DNA from: Stenotrophomonas sp. UBA2629
GTDB lineage: Bacteria; Pseudomonadota; Gammaproteobacteria; Xanthomonadales; Xanthomonadaceae
Direction of reading: 5' to 3'
DNA: 64,000 nt
NCBI GenBank assembly: GCA_002359895.1
Contig: DEOB01000004.1
Coordinates: 1-64,000, forward strand
A program made the translations under genes and the position numbers. The notes below the pieces were generated by a model. It saw only the letters and a list, made by a program, of their open reading frames with translations. It was not told the DNA's origin and ran no database searches. This document shows, piece by piece, positions 16,828-26,227 of this stretch (positions are counted from its first letter, which is position 1; each line of letters begins with the position of its first letter).

Positions 16828-17747
16828 CAGGCGGCCTCGCGTTGATCGGGGGTGACGTTGTCATCGGTCAAGGCGGTGAAGGCTTCACCCAGGCCGGCCG
16901 GTCGCACTTCCAATGCGGACAGCTGCGGATCGGCCGCGAGCAGGCGGCGCACCACCGTTTCCACCTGGTTGCTGCTCAGCTGCAGGCGCGCACCCTCGCG
17001 ATCGGCCTGGTGCACACCGGGCCAGCCCGCCACCTCGGCGGCGTCCAGGGTGCTGTGACAACGGATCACCCGGTTGGCCACGCGTGCGCGCAGTGCATCG
17101 ACACTGCCATCACTGACGATGCGGCCGCGCAGCAACACGCATACGCGATCCGCCAGGTGCTCGGCCTCCTCCAGATAATGCGTGGTCAGCACCACCGCCA
17201 CGCCCTCACTGACCAGCGCGCGTACGCTTGCCCACAGGCGCTGACGTGCCGGTAGATCCAGGCCGACGGTGGGTTCGTCCAGAAACATCAGGCGCGGCCG
17301 GCCACACAACGCCAAGGCAAACTGCACGCGCCGCTGCTGGCCGCCGGAGAGCTTGCCGTAGGGCCGCGCGAGCAGATCGTCGATGCCGGCCATCGCCACG
17401 CTTTCTTCCAGCGGGCGTGGTGCCGGGTAATAACTGGCGGTCAGCCGCAGCAGCTCGGCGACCTTCAAGGTGGGCGGCAGTTCGGCGTGCTGCAGCATCA
17501 CCCCGATGTTGCGCCGCGCGGCCAGATGCTGCGGGTCGTGACCGAACAGCTGCACCTGGCCCTCGTCAGCACGCAACAGGCCCAGCAACAGACCGATGGC
17601 CGTCGTTTTGCCGGCGCCATTGGGGCCAAGCAGGGCGACAACCTGCCCGGCGTGCAGCTCCAGGGTCACGCCATCCAGCGCCACCTGCGTGCCGTAGCGC
17701 TTGCGCACGTCACGCAGGCTGGCCAGTACCTCGTTGCCCTGCACCAT
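16827..17747 (-). CDS. ABC exporter ATP-binding protein
   Basis: About 306 residues from the ATG at 17747, where GGAAGG lies 7 bases upstream; in-frame starts upstream reach 17834. Walker A is GPNGAGKTT, the signature is LSGGQQRRV, Walker B is LMFLDEP and the switch His lies in VLTTHYLEEA. The C-terminal 90 residues form the extra domain common in DrrA-type ATPases. It is first gene of a four-gene minus-strand operon (ATPase, permease, kinase, regulator) and divergent from the MacA-like gene at 17950. Confidence 0.88.
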   Translation of the reverse strand: MVQGNEVLASLRDVRKRYGTQVALDGVTLELHAGQVVALLGPNGAGKTTAIGLLLGLLRADEGQVQLFGHDPQHLAARRNIGVMLQHAELPPTLKVAELLRLTASYYPAPRPLEESVAMAGIDDLLARPYGKLSGGQQRRVQFALALCGRPRLMFLDEPTVGLDLPARQRLWASVRALVSEGVAVVLTTHYLEEAEHLADRVCVLLRGRIVSDGSVDALRARVANRVIRCHSTLDAAEVAGWPGVHQADREGARLQLSSNQVETVVRRLLAADPQLSALEVRPAGLGEAFTALTDDNVTPDQREAA

Positions 17748-17949
17748 CGCCATACCTTCCATTGGGAATGGCGCCAAAGTAAAAGCATGCGCTGCCATGT
17801 GGCAGTCACGCCGGTCAGATGAAGCGGGTGACAACCGTCACCTGCGCCTACACCGCGCCATGACTATCATCCGTCCCGTTGCAGACACCCGAAACGCTGG
17901 TTTGCGCTACCTTCGGTCACATTTCCCATCCGGCACCGTCCTTTTACCC

Positions 17950-19203
17950 ATGAATGCATCCGCTGAACTGTTGAAGGAACTCCGCATTGACCGCTCGGCC
18001 ACCCCGCCGCCGCGTGGCCCGTCACCGTCACGTCGCTGGCTGTGGGTGGTGCTGGGCTTGATCCTGGCGTTGCTGCTGGCTGTCGTCATCGGCGCGCTGC
18101 TCAGCCGCAAGCCCGCCATCACCGTGGAAACCGCGCCGGTCGTGGCCATGGCCCAAGCCGGCGCCGGCAGCAATGCGGTACTGGATGCCAGCGGCTATGT
18201 GGTCGCGCGGCGCATGGCCACGGTGTCGGCCAAGATCACCGGCAAAGTGCGCGAGGTGATGATTGAAGAAGGCATGCGCGTGGAAGAAGGCCAGGTGATG
18301 GCCACGCTGGACCCCATCGACGCCAACGCACAGCGCAGCCTCAACGCCGCCCAGCTGGATGCGGCCCGCAGCCAGATTGCCGGCCTGCAGGCGCAGCTGC
18401 GCCAAGGCGAGGCCGAAGCATCACGCCTGCAGACCTTGGTGGGCCAGCAACTGGTATCGCGCTCGCAGTACGACCAGGCCGTGGCCGCGCGTGACAGCCT
18501 GCGCGCACAGCTGCTGACCGCACAACACAACGCCAAGGTGGCGCAGGACGCACTGTCCATCGCCGACCTGGGCGTGGACAACAACATCGTGCGCGCACCG
18601 TTCTCCGGCGTGGTGACGGCCAAGGCCGCACAGCCCGGCGAGATCGTATCGCCGCTGTCGGCCGGTGGCGGCTTCACCCGCACCGGCATCGGCACCATCG
18701 TCGACATGGATTCGCTGGAAGTTGAAGTGGAAGTCGGCGAAGCCTTCATCGGCCGTGTACAGCCGAGAATGGCGGTGGAGACGGTGCTCAACGCGTACCC
18801 GGATTGGAAGATCCCCGGCGAGGTTATCGCCATCATCCCCACCGCCGACCGTGGCAAGGCCACGGTGAAAGTACGCGTCGCGCTGGGTGTGAAAGACGCG
18901 CGCATCGTGCCGGAAATGGGCGTGCGGGTGAGCTTCCTGGAGAAAGCTGCTCCGGCGGGTACGGAAGCACCGAAGGGCGTTCGCGTACCGGCCACCGCCA
19001 TTGCACAACGCGATGGAAAGCCGGTGGCATTTGTCCTGCAGAGCGACGACAAGGTGAAGCAGCAGGCACTTGAGATTGGCGCCACGCAGGGTAAGGACAA
19101 GCAGGTTCTGTCGGGATTGAGCGCCGGCCAGACGGTGGTGGTCAATCCTTCCGATGAATTGAAAGACGGCGACAAAGTGGCGTTAGCAGGTGCGGAGAAG
19201 TAA
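17950..19203 (+). CDS. MacA-like periplasmic adaptor (HlyD family)
   Basis: 417 residues from the ATG at 17950. The N-terminus is cytoplasmic, with a transmembrane helix at about 30-55. A lipoyl/barrel-sandwich half (around AKITGKVREVMIEEGMRVEE) and a coiled coil (about 120-190) follow, then the second lipoyl half (IVRAPFSGVVTAK) and a beta-barrel plus membrane-proximal domain. It links an inner-membrane ABC exporter to an outer-membrane channel. The exporter genes follow after a 646-bp repeat-rich gap; no TolC-like gene is in the window. Confidence 0.9.
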   Translation: MNASAELLKELRIDRSATPPPRGPSPSRRWLWVVLGLILALLLAVVIGALLSRKPAITVETAPVVAMAQAGAGSNAVLDASGYVVARRMATVSAKITGKVREVMIEEGMRVEEGQVMATLDPIDANAQRSLNAAQLDAARSQIAGLQAQLRQGEAEASRLQTLVGQQLVSRSQYDQAVAARDSLRAQLLTAQHNAKVAQDALSIADLGVDNNIVRAPFSGVVTAKAAQPGEIVSPLSAGGGFTRTGIGTIVDMDSLEVEVEVGEAFIGRVQPRMAVETVLNAYPDWKIPGEVIAIIPTADRGKATVKVRVALGVKDARIVPEMGVRVSFLEKAAPAGTEAPKGVRVPATAIAQRDGKPVAFVLQSDDKVKQQALEIGATQGKDKQVLSGLSAGQTVVVNPSDELKDGDKVALAGAEK

Positions 19204-19334
19204 GCGTGTTGCCGGGAGTAGCTCTCGTTGAAGCGTTTTGATGTTTGGCGGAGAAAAGCGCTGTAGCGCCGCGTAGCTGATCGACGAGGCTTGGCTCCAG
19301 CTGTTGTTTTGGCTTTGGCTGTTGTTTTGGCTTT

Positions 19335-19374
19335 CCCTCTCCCGTGTACGGGAGAGGGCAGGGGTGAGGGCAGC
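19335..19374 (+). repeat. Extragenic palindrome, copy 1
   Basis: A perfect 11-bp palindrome CCCTCTCCCGT-GT-ACGGGAGAGGG is followed by the tail CAGGGGTGAGGGCAGC. Copies with the same tail occur inverted at 19642-19684 and in direct orientation at 26228-26269. Confidence 0.85.
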
Positions 19375-19641
19375 TTCTGCGGTTGCTCCTGCTCTTTACT
19401 TTGGTTCACCTCTCATCCGCAGCGCAGCGAATCGTTGATACGCAGTGCGCGAAGCACACGGATCAAATGTGCTCTACCAGCCATTTGATCGTTGAAAACG
19501 AAGTCCGTTTGTTTGGCTTTTCTTTGGCATAGAAGAGGAAACGTAACGTTCTCTCCGGGGCCACGTATGCGCCGCTGATCCTGCTGCTGTTTCAGAAATC
19601 CAACGGCCGAAGCAAAAGCAAGACCCGAGGCAGGAGCAAGA

Positions 19642-19684
19642 GCTGCCCTCACCCCTACCCCTCTCCCGTACACGGGAGAGGGGA
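19642..19684 (-). repeat. Extragenic palindrome, copy 2 (inverted)
   Basis: The tail GCTGCCCTCACCCCT precedes the palindrome CCCCTCTCCCGT / ACGGGAGAGGGG, the mirror image of copy 1, giving a pair of head-to-head elements about 270 bp apart. Confidence 0.85.
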
Positions 19685-19740
19685 AAGCAATGGCAACAGC
19701 CAAGCAACAGCTAAGCAACAGCCAAGCAACAGCAAAAGCC

Positions 19741-19799
19741 ACCGCCACCGCCACCGCCACCGCCACCGCCACCGCCACCGCCACCGCCACCGCCACCGC
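19741..19799 (+). repeat. Hexanucleotide microsatellite (ACCGCC)n
   Basis: Nearly ten uninterrupted ACCGCC units end 50 bp before the ATG of the ABC ATPase gene. Unit-number change would alter promoter or leader spacing but not a reading frame. Confidence 0.9.
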
Positions 19800-19849
19800 A
19801 GCATCGACCATCCACTCGAAAACAACCATCTCACCGCTGAGGAATACCC

Positions 19850-20536
19850 ATGAGCACCCTCGTTTCCCTGCGCAACATCACCAAGACGTATCAACGTGGC
19901 CCGGAAAAAGTGCAGGTGCTGCATGGCATCGATCTGGATATCACCCGCGGTGATTTTGTTGCGCTCATGGGGCCGTCCGGTTCCGGCAAGACCACGCTGC
20001 TCAACCTCATCGGCGGTTTGGATACGCCCACCGGTGGTGAGATCAACATCGAAGACCAGCGCATCGATCAGCTCGGTGCCGGACAGTTGTCCACCTGGCG
20101 CAGTCACCATGTCGGCTTTGTGTTCCAGTTCTACAACCTGATGCCCATGCTCACCGCACAGAAGAATGTGGAGCTGCCACTGCTGCTCACCAATCTCAAT
20201 GCCAGCGAACGCAAGCGCCGTGCCCAGATCGCGTTGACCTTGGTTGGCCTGGCCGACCGTCGCGATCACCGCCCCAATGAATTGTCCGGTGGCCAGCAGC
20301 AGCGTGTGGCCATTGCACGCGCCATCGTCTCCGACCCCACGTTCCTGATCTGCGATGAGCCCACCGGCGACCTGGACCGCCAAAGCGCCGAAGAAGTGCT
20401 CGGCCTGCTGCAGCTGCTCAACCGCGAACACGGCAAGACCATCATCATGGTCACCCATGACCCCAAGGCGGCCGAGTACGCCACCCACACCGTGCATCTG
20501 GACAAGGGCGAGCTGGTTGACGCCCCGGTCCACTGA
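19850..20536 (+). CDS. MacB/LolD-type ABC exporter ATPase
   Basis: 228 residues, a lone nucleotide-binding domain. Walker A is GPSGSGKTT, the Q-loop is QFYNLMPMLT, the signature is LSGGQQQRVAIARAI, Walker B is FLICDEPTGDLD and the H-loop is VTHDPKAA. The PTGDLD form and the YQRGPEKVQVLHGIDL N-terminus are typical of ATPases serving FtsX/MacB mechanotransmission exporters. It is followed closely by two permeases; the adaptor lies upstream. Confidence 0.92.
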   Translation: MSTLVSLRNITKTYQRGPEKVQVLHGIDLDITRGDFVALMGPSGSGKTTLLNLIGGLDTPTGGEINIEDQRIDQLGAGQLSTWRSHHVGFVFQFYNLMPMLTAQKNVELPLLLTNLNASERKRRAQIALTLVGLADRRDHRPNELSGGQQQRVAIARAIVSDPTFLICDEPTGDLDRQSAEEVLGLLQLLNREHGKTIIMVTHDPKAAEYATHTVHLDKGELVDAPVH

Positions 20537-20547
20537 GGAGCCCGGCC

Positions 20548-21708
20548 ATGAAATATTTCTCATTGATATGGGCGCAGCTGTTCCGCAGCCGCACGCGTAC
20601 GCTGTTCACCCTGCTGTCCGTGGTCACCGCGTTCCTGTTGTTTGGCATGCTGGATTCGGTGCGCGTGGCCTTTGCCAGCGGCGGCAGCAGCGTGGCCGGT
20701 GCCAACCGTTTGGTGGTGGGCTCACGGCTGTCCATCACCCAGACCATTCCGATCCGGCTGGAATCACAGATCCGCCAGATTGAAGGCGTCAGCGACGTCA
20801 CCTATGCCATGTGGTTTGGTGGCATCTACCAGGACCCGAAGAACTTCTTCCCCAACTTCTCGGTGGCGCCGAATTACTTTGACCTGATGACCGAGTTCGA
20901 CATTCCCAAGGAACAGGTCGAGGCCTTCCGCAACACCCGCACCGGGGCAATCGTCGGCGAGGAGCTGGCCAAACAGTTCGGTTGGAAAATCGGCGACACC
21001 ATTCCGCTGCAGGCCACCATCTTTCCGCGTAACGGCAGCAACGACTGGCCGCTGCAGCTGGTGGGCATCTTCCGCTCCAAGAACACCGCCACGGCCAGCA
21101 ACGAGGAACGCCAGTTGATGATGAACTGGAAGTACTTCGATGAATCCAACGACTACATCAAAAACCAGGTCAGCTGGTACACGGTGCGCCTGGATAACGC
21201 CGACCACGCCTCACGCGTGGCGCAGGCCATCGATGCCATCTCGGCCAACTCCGACCACGAAACCAAGAGCCAGACCGAGTCGGCGTTCCAACAGGCTTTC
21301 ATCAAGCAGTTTGCTGACATCGGCATGATCGTCACCTCAATCATGGGTGCGGTTTTCTTCACCCTGCTGCTGCTCACCGGCAACACCATGGCGCAGGCGG
21401 TGCGGGAGCGCATCCCCGAGTTGGCCACACTCAAAACACTGGGCTTCAAGGACGGCACCGTGTTGATGCTGGTGATGGTGGAGTCGGTGCTGCTGGTCGG
21501 CCTGGGCGGTGCCATCGGTTTGGCGCTGGCTGCGGCGGCATTGCCGGTGATGGCACCCAAAACCATGGGCCTGTTGCCGCCCAACGTGCCCACGCAGACC
21601 TGGGCAGTGGGTGCGGTGCTGATCGTGGTGATTGGCTTGGTGGTGGGCGTGTTGCCGGCATTGCGGGCCAAGCGCCTGAAAATTGTCGATGCACTGGCCG
21701 GGCGCTAA
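20548..21708 (+). CDS. FtsX/MacB-type ABC permease 1
   Basis: 386 residues. One N-terminal helix (about 16-38) is followed by a large periplasmic MacB_PCD-like domain (about 50-260) and three C-terminal helices, the standard MacB permease plan. A GAGGAG-type SD lies before the ATG, 11 bp after the ATPase stop. It probably forms a heterodimer with the next permease. Confidence 0.9.
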   Translation: MKYFSLIWAQLFRSRTRTLFTLLSVVTAFLLFGMLDSVRVAFASGGSSVAGANRLVVGSRLSITQTIPIRLESQIRQIEGVSDVTYAMWFGGIYQDPKNFFPNFSVAPNYFDLMTEFDIPKEQVEAFRNTRTGAIVGEELAKQFGWKIGDTIPLQATIFPRNGSNDWPLQLVGIFRSKNTATASNEERQLMMNWKYFDESNDYIKNQVSWYTVRLDNADHASRVAQAIDAISANSDHETKSQTESAFQQAFIKQFADIGMIVTSIMGAVFFTLLLLTGNTMAQAVRERIPELATLKTLGFKDGTVLMLVMVESVLLVGLGGAIGLALAAAALPVMAPKTMGLLPPNVPTQTWAVGAVLIVVIGLVVGVLPALRAKRLKIVDALAGR

Positions 21709-21719
21709 CGGAGAACGAC

Positions 21720-23027
21720 ATGAAGAATTTTCTTTCAAACGCGCTGGTGATCGTGCTGTTGGCCGTGGGCCTTGGCGTCTGGATTGCGCTGCCGTGGGTG
21801 GGCGTACTGGTGGTCGCGTTGGTGATTGCGTTGTGGCTGGTACTCACCCGCAGCGGGCGGTTGGCGCTTGCCGCAACCCGGATTGGACTGGCCAGCCTGC
21901 CGCAACGCTGGGGCGCATCGTCGGTGATCGTGATCGGCATTGCCGGTGTGGTCGGCGTGCTGGTGGCGATGTTGGCGATGGGCCAGGGCTTTCAGGCCAC
22001 GCTGGAAAGCACCGGTGATGACACCACCGCCATCGTGCTGCGTGGCGGTTCACAGGCCGAGACCAATTCGGTGATCACCCGTGAACAGGTGCCGCTGCTG
22101 GAAACCCTGCCCGGCGTTGCACGCGGTGAAAACGGCCGCCCGCTGGTGTCGGCCGAAGTCTCGCAGGTGGTCAACCTGACCTCACGCGGCGACGGCACCG
22201 ACGCCAATGCGCAGTTCCGTGGCGTCGGCGAACAGGCGTGGGCGGTGCACGACAAAGTGCGCATTGTCGAAGGCCGCACGTTCGGCACCGGCCTGCGCGA
22301 GATTGTGGCCGGGCGTGGCGCGCAGAAGCAGTTCCAGGGATTGGAAGTGGGCAACACGCTCACTCTCGGCAACCAGGCGTGGACCGTGGTGGGCATTTTT
22401 GAATCCGGCGATGCGCACGAATCGGAGTTGTGGACCGATGCACAAACGTTGGCCACCACCTACAACCGCAGCGCGTGGCAGTCGATCAATGTGCGCACCG
22501 AGGGCAAGGCTGGCTTTGAGTCATTCAAGGCCGCCGTCGCTGCCGACCCACGCCTGAAGCTGGATGTGGAAACCACTGCCGAGTACTACCGCAAACAGGG
22601 CGGCGGTTTGAACAAACTGTTGAAGGTATTGGGCACGGTGATTGGCGCGATCATGGCCGTGGGTGCGGTATTTGGTGCGCTCAACACCATGTATGCGGCG
22701 GTGGCCACGCGTGCGCGGGAGATTGCCACGCTGCGTGCAATCGGCTTCCGTGGTGTGCCGGTAGTAACGGCGGTGATGCTGGAAACCATGCTACTGGCCC
22801 TGCTCGGCGGATTGCTGGGCGGTGTGATCGCGTGGCTGGCGTTCAACAATTTCACCGTGTCCACGCTGGGCAACAACTTCAGCCAGGTGGTGTTCCAGTT
22901 CAAGGTGTCGCCCGAGCTGCTGTGGAGCGGCCTGAAGTGGGCACTGGGCATTGGCTTGGTGGGTGGCCTGTTCCCGGCACTGCGTGCAGCGCGCCTGCCC
23001 ATCACCACGGCCCTGCGCGAAACCTGA
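21720..23027 (+). CDS. FtsX/MacB-type ABC permease 2
   Basis: 435 residues. It has the same plan as the preceding permease (periplasmic domain about 95-300 and three C-terminal helices including the LATLRAIGF-like TLRAIGFRGVP loop), but carries an extra hydrophobic N-terminal hairpin (residues 1-42) before the canonical first helix. It ends the exporter operon; a strong hairpin follows at 23116. Confidence 0.9.
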   Translation: MKNFLSNALVIVLLAVGLGVWIALPWVGVLVVALVIALWLVLTRSGRLALAATRIGLASLPQRWGASSVIVIGIAGVVGVLVAMLAMGQGFQATLESTGDDTTAIVLRGGSQAETNSVITREQVPLLETLPGVARGENGRPLVSAEVSQVVNLTSRGDGTDANAQFRGVGEQAWAVHDKVRIVEGRTFGTGLREIVAGRGAQKQFQGLEVGNTLTLGNQAWTVVGIFESGDAHESELWTDAQTLATTYNRSAWQSINVRTEGKAGFESFKAAVAADPRLKLDVETTAEYYRKQGGGLNKLLKVLGTVIGAIMAVGAVFGALNTMYAAVATRAREIATLRAIGFRGVPVVTAVMLETMLLALLGGLLGGVIAWLAFNNFTVSTLGNNFSQVVFQFKVSPELLWSGLKWALGIGLVGGLFPALRAARLPITTALRET

Positions 23028-23115
23028 ACCGCGACGTACTGATCCACACGCCGCCAATACGGCAGACATGGCGGAAGGTCTACTTCCGCGCATCCACCTC
23101 TATGGCTCATCATGC

Positions 23116-23142
23116 GCGCCCGCCGATACCCTCGGCGGGCGC
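23116..23142 (+). terminator. Terminator of the MacAB-like operon
   Basis: A perfect 11-bp stem GCGCCCGCCGA / TCGGCGGGCGC with a 5-base loop, followed by GCGCTTT. A second weaker hairpin (AGCGCCC / GGGCGCT, 23196-23213, then TCTT) lies closer to the receptor gene. Confidence 0.75.
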
Positions 23143-23247
23143 CGCGCTTTGATGGCGGATGCTGCGTCCCTCCCCCACGGTGATGCATCTGTCACAGCGC
23201 CCTTACGGGCGCTTCTTCGTAGTAGGTATAAAGGAAAGCCGAAAGAG

Positions 23248-26100
23248 ATGTATCTGAAGTCGAATCCGCTGCGCACCGCGATTGCAATCGCGTTGGCCAG
23301 CAGCTGCACCGCCCCGGCGTTCGCGCAGGACGCCACCGCAACCACCACGCTGGACCGGGTCGAAATCACCGGTTCGCGTATCCGCCAGGCCAACGTGGAA
23401 ACCGCACAGCCGGTGATCGCACTGAGCCGTGCGGAAATCGAGAAGAAGGGCTACGTCAACGTCGCCGACATCCTGCAGGACGTCACTGCCGCCGGCGCAC
23501 CGTCGCTGAGCCGCGCCTCAGCCCTGTCGTCGGGCCGCGATTACGGCGGCATGTTCGTCAGCCTGCGCAACCTGGGCCCGGAACGCACCCTGGTGCTGAT
23601 CGACGGCCGCCGCATGGGCGTGAGCGCCGGCGGTTACTCCGACGTCGGCTCGATCCCCTCGGCCATCGTCGAGCGCATTGAAGTGCTGACCGACGGCGCC
23701 TCGGCGCTGTACGGCTCCGACGCCATTGCAGGTGTGATCAACGTCATCACCCGCAAGAACTTCGACGGTGGCTCCGCCAGCGCCTATGTCGGTCAGTACG
23801 GCGAAGGCGACGGCCAGAAACGCGCCTACAGCGCCACCTTCGGCAAGACCTTCGACCGCGGCTGGTTCAGCGTTGGCGCCGAAAGCACCAAGGAAGATCC
23901 GGTGCTGGGCGGCGCGCGTGAGTTCACCGCGTACCCCAATGGCCCGTACCACCCGCAGGATGGCCTGAACGGCACCACCGCGTGGGGCTCGGTCACCGTG
24001 GACGGCAAGGTGCTCAGCGTCGGCCCGGGCGGTGATCCGTCGAAGAAGGAAGACTTCAAGCCGCTGGACCGCAGCGACTACGCCAACACCAAGACCAACA
24101 TGACGTTGCTCTCGGCGTTGGAGCGCAAGTCGGCATTTGCCAACGGTGGCTTCCAGATCACCGACAACCTGCGCGTGGTCGCCGACGTGCTGTACAGCGA
24201 GCGTGAGTCGATCAAGCAGCTGGCCGGCTATCCGTACTCGGTGTCGTCCGCTCAGTCCAACAGCGGTGCGCGTGCGCCGTTGTCCAAGGACAGCGCGTTC
24301 AACCACTGGGGCAAGGACGTGCTGTTCTCGCACCGCACCGAGGAGTTCCCGCGTGCGACCAACAACAGCCTGACCACCAAGCGCGCCAGCCTGGGCCTGG
24401 AAGGCAGCTTCGAAACCGGTTCGCACTTCTGGGATTGGAACGTCGGCTACATGTACAACCGCAATGAAGGCGAGCGCCGCACGTTGCAGAGCATGTACCA
24501 GCCGAACGTCAACAACGCCGTCGGCGCGTCCTTCATCGACGCCAATGGTGTGGCCCGCTGCGGCAGCGTCGGCAATGTGATCGAAGGCTGCGTGCCGTGG
24601 AACCCGTTGGCACCGATGGGCAGCAACAGCCCCGGCTCGCTCAGCGGCGACCCGGCCGTGCGTGACTACCTGTTCAAGAGCTTCGTGGATGATGTCCGCA
24701 GCACCACCAAGGTGGTCAGCGCCAACATCTCCGGCTCGCTGTTCAGCCTGCCGGCCGGCGACATCATGGCCGCGATGGGTGTTGAACACCGCAGCGAAGA
24801 AGCCAGCTACACCCCGGACATGATGGTGCAGAACGGCCAGATCGCCGGCACCAGCGGCAAACCGACGCGTGGCGACTACAAGCTGGACGAGGTTTACCTG
24901 GAACTGCAGGTGCCGTTGCTGTCCGACCTGCCGTTCGCACGGGAGCTGTCGCTGGACCTGGCCGGCCGTTACTCGGACTACAACAACTTCGGCGGCACCA
25001 CCAATGGCAAGTTCGGCCTGAAGTGGAAGCCGGTTGACGAGCTGCTGGTGCGCGCCACCTACGGCACCGGCTTCCGTGCCCCCACCGTGGACGACCTGTA
25101 CGGCGGCACCGTCACCACCCGTGACCGCATCACCGACCCGTGTGATCGCGCCTTCGGTGCAGCCGCACGCAATGCCGAGGTAGCCGCACGCTGCACCGCC
25201 GCCGGCGTGGGCCCAGGTTTCCGCCAGAAGACCGGCGACGGCGAGCTGGCCACCACCTCCGGTGTGCAGGCCGTCACCGACTTCACCTCCGGCTCCAACG
25301 CCGCGCTGAAGCCGGAAACCGCCAAGACCTGGACCGTGGGCCTGGTCTACAGCCCGGACTTCGTCACCGGCTTGGACCTGAGCCTGGACTGGTGGAAGAT
25401 CCGCATCGACAACGTGATCGTTGGCGAGTCGGCCACCGACATCCTCAACCAGTGCTATGTGCTGGGCAGCGCTGCGGCCTGCGACCGCTTCAAGCGTTAC
25501 ACCTCCGGTGACAACAAGGGCCAGGTCAGCAGCATGAACCGCTCGTTGAACAACGCCGGTTACCAGGAAACCGCCGGCTACGATCTGGGCGTGCGTTACC
25601 GTCTGCCGGAAATGGCGTTTGGCCAGCTGTCGCTGCGCTGGAACACCACGTATGTGGACTACCTGTCGCGCAAGGCTGACAACGTGGACACCACCCCGGT
25701 GGAGCAGTCCACCGGCTGGGAAGGCAACTTCCGCGTGCGCTCCAATCTCACGATGGACTGGCAGAACGGCAACTTCGGCGCAAGCTGGACCACCCGTTAC
25801 TACTCCAGCATGAAGGAGAAGTGCTCCTACGATCTGGACGGTGGCCCGGAGTGCAACATGCCGGACTTCCAGTCGCCGTACACGGACATGCAGCCGAGCC
25901 GCAAGCTGGGCTCCAACACATTCCATGACCTGCAGGTGCGTTATGCCATGCCGTGGTACGGCACCGTGTCGCTGGGCGTGAACAACGTGTTCAAGCACCA
26001 GGGCCCGATCATGTACAGCGGCCCGAACAGCAGCTTCACCTACTACGGTGGCTTCGACATCGGTCGTTTCATGTACATGAAGTACCAGCAGAGCTTCTGA
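23248..26100 (+). CDS. TonB-dependent outer-membrane receptor
   Basis: 950 residues from the ATG at 23248, with SD AAGGAAAG upstream; the longer in-frame extension to 22951 overlaps the permease and is not real. The signal peptide ends at about AFAQ. The plug domain (about 45-165) contains GSRIRQAN, TLVLIDGRRM and SDAIAGVINVITRK. The 22-strand barrel ends in the aromatic C-terminus MKYQQSF. It imports an unknown substrate using TonB energy. It lacks an STN domain, so it is not a transcriptional transducer. The substrate cannot be told; the nearby hydrolase may process it. Confidence 0.93.
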   Translation: MYLKSNPLRTAIAIALASSCTAPAFAQDATATTTLDRVEITGSRIRQANVETAQPVIALSRAEIEKKGYVNVADILQDVTAAGAPSLSRASALSSGRDYGGMFVSLRNLGPERTLVLIDGRRMGVSAGGYSDVGSIPSAIVERIEVLTDGASALYGSDAIAGVINVITRKNFDGGSASAYVGQYGEGDGQKRAYSATFGKTFDRGWFSVGAESTKEDPVLGGAREFTAYPNGPYHPQDGLNGTTAWGSVTVDGKVLSVGPGGDPSKKEDFKPLDRSDYANTKTNMTLLSALERKSAFANGGFQITDNLRVVADVLYSERESIKQLAGYPYSVSSAQSNSGARAPLSKDSAFNHWGKDVLFSHRTEEFPRATNNSLTTKRASLGLEGSFETGSHFWDWNVGYMYNRNEGERRTLQSMYQPNVNNAVGASFIDANGVARCGSVGNVIEGCVPWNPLAPMGSNSPGSLSGDPAVRDYLFKSFVDDVRSTTKVVSANISGSLFSLPAGDIMAAMGVEHRSEEASYTPDMMVQNGQIAGTSGKPTRGDYKLDEVYLELQVPLLSDLPFARELSLDLAGRYSDYNNFGGTTNGKFGLKWKPVDELLVRATYGTGFRAPTVDDLYGGTVTTRDRITDPCDRAFGAAARNAEVAARCTAAGVGPGFRQKTGDGELATTSGVQAVTDFTSGSNAALKPETAKTWTVGLVYSPDFVTGLDLSLDWWKIRIDNVIVGESATDILNQCYVLGSAAACDRFKRYTSGDNKGQVSSMNRSLNNAGYQETAGYDLGVRYRLPEMAFGQLSLRWNTTYVDYLSRKADNVDTTPVEQSTGWEGNFRVRSNLTMDWQNGNFGASWTTRYYSSMKEKCSYDLDGGPECNMPDFQSPYTDMQPSRKLGSNTFHDLQVRYAMPWYGTVSLGVNNVFKHQGPIMYSGPNSSFTYYGGFDIGRFMYMKYQQSF

Positions 26101-26160
26101 TCCGGAAGCAGGCAACCACGGCGCTGACTCACTGCGCCGTGGTTGCCCGATGGAAACCCA

Positions 26161-26227
26161 CTGCAACTGCATGATTGAAGCGCGCTGCAATTGCATGATT
26201 GAAGTCGCTGCAGTTGCATGATTGAAG
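26161..26227 (+). repeat. Three 20-bp direct repeats CTGCARYTGCATGATTGAAG
   Basis: Copies at 26161-26180, 26185-26204 and 26208-26227, differing at two positions and spaced 23-24 bp apart, run straight into the extragenic palindrome at 26228. Each contains a partly palindromic TGCANNTGCA core. Confidence 0.85.

Larger units (their letters stand above)
19204..19849. other. Repeat-rich gap between adaptor and ATPase genes
   Basis: 646 bp without a convincing gene. It holds two extragenic palindromes in opposite orientation (19335-19374 and 19642-19684), imperfect CAAGCAACAG-type repeats (19698-19740) and a hexanucleotide microsatellite (19741-19799). The reading frames that cross it are low-complexity products of the repeats. 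Confidence 0.75.

Noticed and set aside
19690..19953. A small gene rich in Ala-Thr dipeptides over the ACCGCC tract
   Set aside because: The protein is only the translated microsatellite, and it runs out of frame into the ATPase gene.
22951..23247. N-terminal extension of the TonB receptor
   Set aside because: It overlaps the permease end and a terminator. The signal peptide begins at the ATG at 23248, which has a good SD.
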